Translations under genes and position numbers: made by a program
The notes under the pieces: generated by a model
The model's input: the letters and a program-made list of their open reading frames with translations, nothing else
Database searches by the model: none
What the model was told of the DNA's origin: nothing
Part shown: positions 5,210-9,657 of the stretch, piece after piece
How the letters are laid out: each line of letters begins with the position of its first letter
How positions within the stretch are numbered: position 1 is the stretch's first letter
Source of the DNA: Actinocrinis sp046724665
GTDB lineage: Bacteria; Actinomycetota; Actinomycetes; Streptomycetales; Catenulisporaceae
NCBI GenBank assembly: GCA_046724665.1
Contig: JBKOWZ010000178.1
Coordinates: forward strand, 1-9,657
DNA: 9,657 nt
Direction of reading: 5' to 3'

Positions 5210-5302
5210 TCCGGGAGTGCCCGACTCCCGGAGGTGCTTTTCTGGCACCGCCGCTGTGGCCCCAGCGTCACCATCCCGCGTGTGACGTGTCGGGGCCACA
5301 GC
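5210..5302 (+). ncRNA. Candidate structured RNA or terminator cluster with three consecutive hairpins
   Basis: Hairpin 1 is TCCGGGAGT-GCCCG-ACTCCCGGA (5210-5232, 9 bp). Hairpin 2 is GGTGC-TTTTCTG-GCACC (5233-5249, 5 bp). Hairpin 3 has an 11-bp outer stem (5253-5263 with 5292-5302) enclosing a 6-bp inner stem CGTCAC / GTGACG (5266-5271 with 5282-5287) and a 10-base loop. The stems are perfect and nearly contiguous. They could end transcription from both flanking convergent genes, or form a small RNA read from the AT-rich patch upstream. I recognise no known riboswitch or RNA family. The hairpins are certain as sequence; the RNA call is not. Confidence 0.4.
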
Positions 5303-5323
5303 CGTTCCCCGTCTCATCGCGGT

Positions 5324-6112
5324 CTACTCGCGCGGGGCGACCGCGGACCACGCGACGGTCACCTCGCCGAGCCGCCACCGATCGGTCCTGCCCAGGATCG
5401 GCCACGCCGCTCTCAGCGATCCGACCGCGCCGATCCAGCGCTGCCGGGCGCCGAGGCTGCCGAGCGGAGCCGACGCCAGCCAGGCGCGATCCAGCGCCTT
5501 GAGGAAGTCGTGGATCGGTTCTCCGGGCACGTTGCGGTGGATCAGCGCTTTGGGCAGCCGCTGCGCGAAGACGGTCGGCGACTCGAGCGAACCGAGCCGA
5601 GCGGCGAGGGTGAGCGAGACGGGACCCTGCCGGTCGAGCGCGACCCACGTCGCGACGCGTCCGTTCTCCGAGCAGGTGCCCTCGATCAGCAGGCCGTTGG
5701 GGGCCAGGCGTGCGGTGAGCGCCTGCCAGACGTCCGCCACCTCCGGCTCCTCATACTGCCTCAGCACGTTGAACGCCCGGATCAGCGTCGGCGGCCGGTC
5801 CACCGGCAGCTCGAAGCCGCCGAGCCGGAACTCCAACCCGGCGCGCACGTACGGTAGAGCCGCCGCGACCCGCGACGGATCGATCTCCAGTCCGATCGTC
5901 TGAACATCGGGGCGGATGAGGCGCAGCCGATTCGCCAGCTCGACCGTCGTGATCGGGTGGGCGCCATAACCGAGGTCGATGACGAGCGGGACGTCGGACG
6001 TCGCACGCAGCCGCGTTCCGTGCACGCCGATCAGCCATCGGTCCACGCGGCGAAGCCGGTTCGGCGCGGTGGTGCCGCGGGTCACGGTGCCGACCGGTCG
6101 CACGCGCTTCAC
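5324..6112 (-). CDS. Class I SAM-dependent methyltransferase, substrate unknown
   Basis: A 262-residue soluble protein with a Rossmann-type methyltransferase core. Motif I is VIDLGYGAHP (44-53), and the acidic SAM-ribose contact is GLEIDPSRV (74-82, E76 or D78). FNVLRQYEEPEV (114-125) sits where the post-II strand and its loop should be, and NGLLIEGTCSENG (139-151) follows. A basic N-terminus, RGTTAPNRLRRVDRW (12-26), precedes the core and could touch a nucleic acid or other anionic substrate. The second half (160-262) is family-specific and rich in Arg/Trp. The start is the GTG at 6112 with a modest GAGAG six bases upstream. It lies 41 bp downstream of the SDR gene on the same strand and probably shares its transcript. 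The substrate cannot be inferred; nothing suggests a mycothiol step. Confidence 0.85.
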   Translation of the reverse strand: MKRVRPVGTVTRGTTAPNRLRRVDRWLIGVHGTRLRATSDVPLVIDLGYGAHPITTVELANRLRLIRPDVQTIGLEIDPSRVAAALPYVRAGLEFRLGGFELPVDRPPTLIRAFNVLRQYEEPEVADVWQALTARLAPNGLLIEGTCSENGRVATWVALDRQGPVSLTLAARLGSLESPTVFAQRLPKALIHRNVPGEPIHDFLKALDRAWLASAPLGSLGARQRWIGAVGSLRAAWPILGRTDRWRLGEVTVAWSAVAPRE

Positions 6113-6153
6113 GGCTGGCTCTCAGTCCCTCGTGCTTCTGATGCGGTGTCAGC

Positions 6154-6927
6154 TCAGGCGGTGCGGTGCACCTTGTGCGGCGCGGCCTGCGCGATCGGCT
6201 TGACCACCAGCAGGTCGATGTCCACGTGCGCCGGCCTGGTCACCGCGAACGCGACGCAGTCCGCGATGTCCTCGGCGACCAGCGGCGCCTCGACGCCCCG
6301 GTACGCCGCCTCGGCGCGCTCCGCGTCGCCGTCGAAGCGGACCAGCGAGAACTCCTCCGTCTTGACCATGCCCGGCGCGATCTCGGTGATCCGCACCGGC
6401 TGGCCGTTCAACTCCAGCCGCAGCGTCGCGGTGAGCGCGTGCTGCGCGTGCTTCGCCGCCGCGTAACCCGCGCCGCCCTCGTAAACCAGGTGCCCGGCGA
6501 TCGACGTGATGTTCACCACGTGCCCGCGGCCGTAACGCAGCATCGCGGGCAGCAGCGCCTTGGTCACACGCACCGAGCCGAGCACGTTCACGTCGTACAT
6601 CCGCTGCCACTGCCCGAGGTCCGCCCCGGCCACCGGGTCGAGGCCGAGCGCGCCGCCCGCGTTGTTGACCAGCACCGCGCACTCGGGCACCGCCTCGGCG
6701 AGGGCGGCCACCGACGTGTCGTCGGTCACATCCAGATGCAGCGGCGTCGCACCGATCTCGGCCGCCAGCTTCTCCAACCGGTCGAGTCGCCGGGCGGCGG
6801 CCACCACCCGGAAGCCCTCGGCCGCCAGGCGGCGCGCCGTGGCCTCGCCGATTCCGCTGCTCGCGCCGGTGACGACGGCGAGCGGGGACGACGGGCCGGG
6901 GACGGGGGCTGAGCCGGAAGCAGTCAC
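6154..6927 (-). CDS. SDR-family NAD(P)-dependent oxidoreductase (Rv0484c-like)
   Basis: A 257-residue classical short-chain dehydrogenase/reductase. From the chosen GTG, the cofactor loop TGASSGIG is at 20-27, the arginines after strand 2 (AARRLDR, 44-50) suggest NADP preference, and NNAG is at 88-91. The catalytic residues are N114, S142, Y155 and K159 (YxxxK), so it should be active. PGMVKT (185-190) is the usual post-catalytic loop. The GTG at 6927 has GGAG (6937-6940) nine bases upstream. An ATG at 6945 would add six residues but has only a GAAGG touching the codon. Longer upstream frames add non-conserved sequence. It is divergent from mshA and upstream of the methyltransferase. In M. 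tuberculosis the SDR Rv0484c also sits two genes from mshA, so the linkage is conserved. The substrate is unknown. Confidence 0.9.
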   Translation of the reverse strand: MTASGSAPVPGPSSPLAVVTGASSGIGEATARRLAAEGFRVVAAARRLDRLEKLAAEIGATPLHLDVTDDTSVAALAEAVPECAVLVNNAGGALGLDPVAGADLGQWQRMYDVNVLGSVRVTKALLPAMLRYGRGHVVNITSIAGHLVYEGGAGYAAAKHAQHALTATLRLELNGQPVRITEIAPGMVKTEEFSLVRFDGDAERAEAAYRGVEAPLVAEDIADCVAFAVTRPAHVDIDLLVVKPIAQAAPHKVHRTA

Positions 6928-6957
6928 CCGCCCATTCTCCGCCATCCTTCGGCCTGT

Positions 6958-6969
6958 CCCCGCAAGGGG
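6958..6969 (+). other. Small GCAA-loop hairpin in the SDR-mshA divergent region
   Basis: CCCC-GCAA-GGGG is a 4-bp stem with a GNRA-type loop, about 140 bp upstream of the preferred mshA start. It may be part of a leader structure, but such a short GC stem could be chance. No clear promoter hexamers are visible between 6946 and 7107 on either strand. Confidence 0.2.
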
Positions 6970-7066
6970 CCATGAGGTGATACGTAGCCTGAGGACATGC
7001 GGGGAATAGGGGTGCGGCAGGGGACGGTTGCAAGCCTTCGGCGTGCCAAGCGATTCAGGGTCGCAA

Positions 7067-7077
7067 GTGCCCGGCAC
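7067..7077. promoter_or_regulatory. Small dyad upstream of mshA
   Basis: GTGCC-C-GGCAC is a 5-bp-arm palindrome 30 bp before the preferred mshA start. TTGCAAGC at 7028-7035 repeats, base for base, one half of the 16-bp palindrome at the XRE gene. Both are weak operator candidates. Confidence 0.2.
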
Positions 7078-7092
7078 GGCTTACCGGCCCAA

Positions 7093-7100
7093 GGTGGAGG
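7093..7100 (+). promoter_or_regulatory. Ribosome binding site deciding the mshA start
   Basis: GGTGGAGG lies seven bases before the TTG at 7108 and is the strongest Shine-Dalgarno sequence near the gene. The upstream ATG at 6997 has only GAGG at a two-base spacing. Confidence 0.65.
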
Positions 7101-7107
7101 ACCAAGG

Positions 7108-8385
7108 TTGATTCCCCGGCGGATTGCCACGTTATCGGTCCACACCTCGCCCCTTCACCAACCCGGAACCGGGGACGCCGGGGGGATGAACGTATACGTC
7201 GTCGAGGTCTCCAAGCGGCTCGCCGCGCTCGGCGTCGAGGTCGAGATCTTCACCCGCGCCACCACCGGAAGCCTGCCGCCGATCGTCGAGATGGCGCCCG
7301 GTGTGCTGGTCCGGCACATCACCGCGGGGCCGTACGAGGGGCTGGCCAAGGAGGATCTGCCGGGCCAGCTGTGTGCCTTCACCTCGGGCGTGCTGCGCAC
7401 CGAGGCGAGGAGCAAGCCGGGCCACTACGACCTGGTCCACTCCCATTACTGGCTGTCCGGCCAGGTCGGCTGGCTGGCCACGGCGCGCTGGGGCGTCCCG
7501 CTGGTGCACTCGATGCACACGCTCGGCCGGGTGAAGAACGCGGCGCTCGCCGACGCCGACACACCCGAGCCGGCCGGCCGGCTGATCGGCGAGTCCCAGG
7601 TGGTGGACGCCGCCGACCGGCTGATCGCGAACACCGATCAGGAGGCTGAGCAGCTCGTCGGCCTCTACGGCGCGAACCCGCGGCGGGTCGCGGTCGTGAA
7701 CCCGGGCGTCGATCTCGAGACTTTCCGGCCCGGCGACCAGGCGCTCGCCCGCGCCGGCCTCGGCCTGCCGCCGCACGCCCCGGTGCTGCTGTTCGTCGGC
7801 CGCATCCAGCCGCTCAAGGCGCCGGAGATCCTGCTGCGGCTGGCCGCCGACCTGCTGGCACGCGACCCGGAGCGTTATCGCGAGCTGACTGTCGTCGTGG
7901 TCGGCGGGCCGAGTGGCACCGGCCTGGCCGAGCCGCACCAGCTGACTCGGCTGGCCCGGCAGCTGGGCATCTCGGACCGCACTCGCTTCGTCGAGCCGGT
8001 CAGCCAGGCGCGGCTCGCCGAGTGGTACCGCGCCGCGGACATCGCGCTGATGCCCTCGTACAACGAGTCCTTCGGCCTGGTCGCGGTGGAGGCGCAGGCC
8101 TGTGGCACGCCGGTGGTCGCGGCCGGGGTCGGCGGCCTCGTGACGGTGGTGCGCGACGGGGAGTCGGGCCTGCTGGTACGCGGCCACGACCCCGCCGACT
8201 ACGCCGCCGCCTGCGCACGGCTGCTCGAGCAGCCGGGGTTGCTGGAACGGATGCGGACCGGCGCGCGCAAGCACGCAGCCGGGTTCGGCTGGGACTCCAC
8301 CGCGGACCGGATCATCGGCGTCTACAGCGACGCGCTCGCTGAGCGCTCTCCCAGCGGCCGTCGCGTAAGCTCGATCGCGGGATAG
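7108..8385 (+). CDS. mshA: D-inositol-3-phosphate glycosyltransferase MshA (mycothiol biosynthesis)
   Basis: MshA transfers GlcNAc from UDP-GlcNAc to 1D-myo-inositol 3-phosphate, the first step of mycothiol synthesis, in the cytosol. It is a GT-B fold GT4 enzyme. From the TTG at 7108 it has 425 residues, close to the 418-434 I recall for short actinobacterial MshA. The N-terminal acceptor-side loop is PGTGDAGGMNVYV (19-31); HSHYWLSG is at 111-118 and ADRLIANT at 169-176. The donor domain has FVGRIQPLKAP (229-239; R232 and K237 contact the phosphates) and VVGGPSG (264-270). MPSYNESFGLVAVE (315-328) holds the EX7E pair E320/E328. The frame is open back to an ATG at 6997. Those 37 codons are rich in A/T third positions (15 of 37), unlike the gene body, so I treat them as leader. 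Codon 9 is TTA. ybjN follows after 30 bp. Confidence 0.95.
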   Translation: MIPRRIATLSVHTSPLHQPGTGDAGGMNVYVVEVSKRLAALGVEVEIFTRATTGSLPPIVEMAPGVLVRHITAGPYEGLAKEDLPGQLCAFTSGVLRTEARSKPGHYDLVHSHYWLSGQVGWLATARWGVPLVHSMHTLGRVKNAALADADTPEPAGRLIGESQVVDAADRLIANTDQEAEQLVGLYGANPRRVAVVNPGVDLETFRPGDQALARAGLGLPPHAPVLLFVGRIQPLKAPEILLRLAADLLARDPERYRELTVVVVGGPSGTGLAEPHQLTRLARQLGISDRTRFVEPVSQARLAEWYRAADIALMPSYNESFGLVAVEAQACGTPVVAAGVGGLVTVVRDGESGLLVRGHDPADYAAACARLLEQPGLLERMRTGARKHAAGFGWDSTADRIIGVYSDALAERSPSGRRVSSIAG

Positions 8386-8415
8386 CGAGCGGCGAGCGGC
8401 ACAGACGGAAACGGG

Positions 8416-8949
8416 ATGACGGACAGCACAGACGCACGTGCGCAGGCCATCGCCGCCATCGAGGCGGCGCTCGCCGAGGCCGGGGCCGACCACGAGCGGC
8501 CCGGGGAAGGCCACTTCGTCGTGTCGCTGCCGGACACGCACAAGCTGAGCACGACGTGCTCGCTCCTCGTCGGCGACCACACCCTGTCCGTCAACGCCTT
8601 CGTCGTGCGCTCGGCCGACGAGAACCACGAGGCCGTATACCGCTGGCTGCTTGAGCACAACGCCCGGCTGTCCGGCATCGCGTTCGCGCTCGACCGGCAC
8701 GGCGACGTCTTCCTCGTCGGCCGGGTGCCGCTGTCCGCGGTCACCGAGGCGGAGGTGGACCGGCTGCTCGGCTCGGTGCTCGACGCCGCGGACTCCAGCT
8801 TCGACCGGCTGCTGGAGCTGGGCTTCGCGAACTCGATCCGGCGCGAGTGGGCGTGGCGGCTCAAGCGCGGCGAGTCCACCGCGAACCTGGCGGCGTTCGA
8901 ACGCCTGCGTCCGGACACCGGCGCGCACCCCGACGGATCCGATTCCTGA
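8416..8949 (+). CDS. YbjN-domain protein (Rv0487-like)
   Basis: A 177-residue soluble alpha/beta protein of the YbjN family, resembling the fold of type III secretion chaperones. The family's molecular function in actinobacteria is unknown. The core runs from about residue 8 (AQAIAAIEAALAEAGADHE) through HFVVSLPDTHKLSTTCSLLVGDHTLSVNAFVVR (33-65), the helix NHEAVYRWLLEHNARLSG (69-86) and the strand pair IAFALDRHGDVFLVGRVPL (87-105), to the long C-terminal helix ending in SFDRLLELGFANSIRREWAWRL. The tail after residue 155 is variable. The ATG at 8416 has only a weak GGA-type site, consistent with co-translation from mshA 30 bp upstream. The mshA-ybjN pairing is conserved in mycobacteria (Rv0486-Rv0487). 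Confidence 0.88.
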   Translation: MTDSTDARAQAIAAIEAALAEAGADHERPGEGHFVVSLPDTHKLSTTCSLLVGDHTLSVNAFVVRSADENHEAVYRWLLEHNARLSGIAFALDRHGDVFLVGRVPLSAVTEAEVDRLLGSVLDAADSSFDRLLELGFANSIRREWAWRLKRGESTANLAAFERLRPDTGAHPDGSDS

Positions 8950-8958
8950 CCAGCTCCC

Positions 8959-8974
8959 GCCGCGCCTACGCGGC
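8959..8974. terminator. Weak hairpin between convergent ybjN and MFS genes
   Basis: GCCGCG-CCTA-CGCGGC is a 6-bp stem whose loop contains the minus-strand stop codon of the MFS gene (TAG, 8966-8968). It begins ten bases after the ybjN stop. It could help end plus-strand transcription, but there is no T-run and the GC-rich context makes chance likely. Confidence 0.25.
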
Positions 8975-9657
8975 CGCGAGCTGCGGCTCCTGCTCCATGG
9001 CCAGTGCGGCCGCCACGCGCCGCTCGACATGTGCCCCGATGCGCAGGTACGCCAGCGCTGCCGCGGCGGACACGGCGAAGCAGCCGATCCACAGCGGCGT
9101 CCCGCCGTACGCGCCGATCACCGCCGCGCCCGCGAGCGGCCCGATGACCTGCGACGCGGTCCACGCGAGCTGGTACACGCCCTGGTAGCGGCCGCGCAGG
9201 TGGTCCGGGGACAGTCGTGCGGAGACCGCCTGCGCGGTCGGGGTGTAGCCGATCTCGCCCATCGTCATCACCACGACGCAGAGCACGTACATCACGGCCG
9301 TCTCGCCGAAGGCCGGCACGCCGAAGCCCGCGCCGACCACCAGGCTCGCGCCGGCCAGCACCCGGCCCTCCGGGTGGCGGCGCAGCAGCCGGGTGACCGG
9401 CATCTGGAGGAACACGATGAGCACGCCGTTGATCGCGGAGATCAGGCCGAAGACTCCCGCGGACAGCCCGTCGGCGGCCATCGCGATCGGCAGGCCGGAC
9501 TGCGTCTGGCTGTACACCACGGCCACTATCAGCGACGCGGCCACGAAGGCGACGAACGTGCGGTCCCGCAGCACCGCGCCCAGGCCGTCGCCGGCCCAGT
9601 GGCGCTCGCCGCGCCGGCCCCGCGCGGCGCCGTCGGCCGGTCGCACAGCCCTGGCGT
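8966..9657 (-). CDS. MFS transporter, C-terminal half (runs off the right edge)
   Basis: Only the last 230 or so residues are in the window; the frame stays open to base 9657 and the start lies beyond. Numbering from the GTG at 9646, which is probably internal, hydrophobic segments lie at about 30-46, 63-82, 96-112, 118-136, 160-182 and 184-201, matching helices 7-12 of a 12-helix MFS protein. A charged stretch before the first of these (RGRRGERHWAGDG) fits the central cytoplasmic loop. Features such as GEIGYTPTAQAVSARLSPDHLRGRYQG (128-154) are typical of MDR-type actinobacterial exporters; R150 and R152 fall in the loop equivalent to motif A. It converges on ybjN with a 16-bp gap. Substrate unknown; it is unrelated to the DHA2 protein at 1743-3203. 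Confidence 0.88.
   Translation of the reverse strand, partial: ARAVRPADGAARGRRGERHWAGDGLGAVLRDRTFVAFVAASLIVAVVYSQTQSGLPIAMAADGLSAGVFGLISAINGVLIVFLQMPVTRLLRRHPEGRVLAGASLVVGAGFGVPAFGETAVMYVLCVVVMTMGEIGYTPTAQAVSARLSPDHLRGRYQGVYQLAWTASQVIGPLAGAAVIGAYGGTPLWIGCFAVSAAAALAYLRIGAHVERRVAAALAMEQEPQLAAA

Larger units (their letters stand above)
5072..5323. other. 252-bp gene-free region between convergent genes
   Basis: No plausible protein is encoded here; the plus-strand frames running through it continue antisense to the methyltransferase and have poor codon bias. It holds a small palindrome GCCGT-G-ACGGC (5088-5098), an 11-bp-period direct repeat, an AT-rich promoter-like patch and three hairpins. 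Ordinary convergent terminators would explain some hairpins, but not the AT-rich patch. Confidence 0.7.

Noticed and set aside
5105..5302. Whether the hairpin cluster is a tRNA, tmRNA or known riboswitch
   Set aside because: No cloverleaf, T-loop or CCA end is visible, and no conserved core of the cobalamin, c-di-AMP (ydaO) or other riboswitches that I know was found.
5206..5903. Plus-strand frames beginning in the gene-free region and continuing antisense to the methyltransferase
   Set aside because: They are Arg/Pro-rich with no ribosome binding site or motif, and the hairpins at their start argue for non-coding sequence. The minus strand carries the intact methyltransferase.
6981..6986. 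TACGTA as a promoter -10 for mshA or the SDR
   Set aside because: It has no acceptable -35 at 16-18 bp on either strand and does not fit the TAnnnT pattern.
6946..7077. N-terminal extension of the SDR to an upstream start at 7077
   Set aside because: The extension is not SDR-like, overlaps the mshA leader and lacks a better ribosome binding site than the GTG at 6927.
7132..9030. A 632-codon open frame on the minus strand, antisense to mshA and ybjN
   Set aside because: It is a high-GC shadow: its composition is Arg/Gly/Ala-rich without domain motifs, while the plus strand encodes the unmistakable MshA and YbjN proteins.

Overview
The window looks like chromosome from a very GC-rich actinobacterium. 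Third codon positions are almost all G or C, GTG and TTG starts with GGAGG-type ribosome binding sites are common, and the gene content is actinobacterial: mycothiol glycosyltransferase MshA, an HbhA-like protein, a DUF2516 membrane protein, and a RsiG-type c-di-GMP-binding anti-sigma protein. RsiG partners the sporulation sigma factor WhiG in Streptomyces, so a filamentous or sporulating lineage is likely. Genus cannot be fixed from this window. The MshA lacks the longer central loop that I recall from Streptomyces MshA.

Layout, left to right. (1) 73-1729, plus strand: a RsiG-like gene followed after 10 bp by a zinc-type (Rhizobium etli class) asparaginase whose N-terminus carries a 15-bp in-frame tandem repeat. 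(2) 1743-3203, minus strand: a DHA2-type drug/proton antiporter, convergent with the asparaginase. (3) 3204-3370: a divergent control region full of dyads, including a perfect 16-bp palindrome. (4) 3371-5071, plus strand: XRE-type regulator, HbhA-like lysine-tailed protein and DUF2516 membrane protein, in the order I recall for M. tuberculosis Rv0474-Rv0476. A 14-bp-arm inverted repeat separates the last two. (5) 5072-5323: a convergent gene-free region with an AT-rich promoter-like patch, an 11-bp-period direct repeat and three successive hairpins. (6) 5324-6927, minus strand: an SDR oxidoreductase and a class I SAM methyltransferase, probably one transcript. (7) 7108-8949, plus strand: mshA and a YbjN-domain gene. 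(8) 8966 to the right edge, minus strand: the C-terminal half of a second MFS transporter.

Blocks 4 to 7 resemble a conserved actinobacterial neighbourhood (XRE / hbhA / DUF2516 ... SDR / mshA / ybjN). MshA makes the first committed intermediate of mycothiol, the actinobacterial redox buffer. The regulator, surface/membrane proteins and oxidoreductase nearby may belong to the same envelope and redox housekeeping programme, but only mshA has a firmly assignable pathway.

No CRISPR array, insertion sequence, prophage gene, tRNA or rRNA was seen. The strongest candidates for something undescribed are the structured non-coding segment at about 5105-5302, the regulator's double-palindrome promoter at 3334-3365, the altered c-di-GMP motif of the RsiG-like protein, and the repeat-bearing asparaginase.
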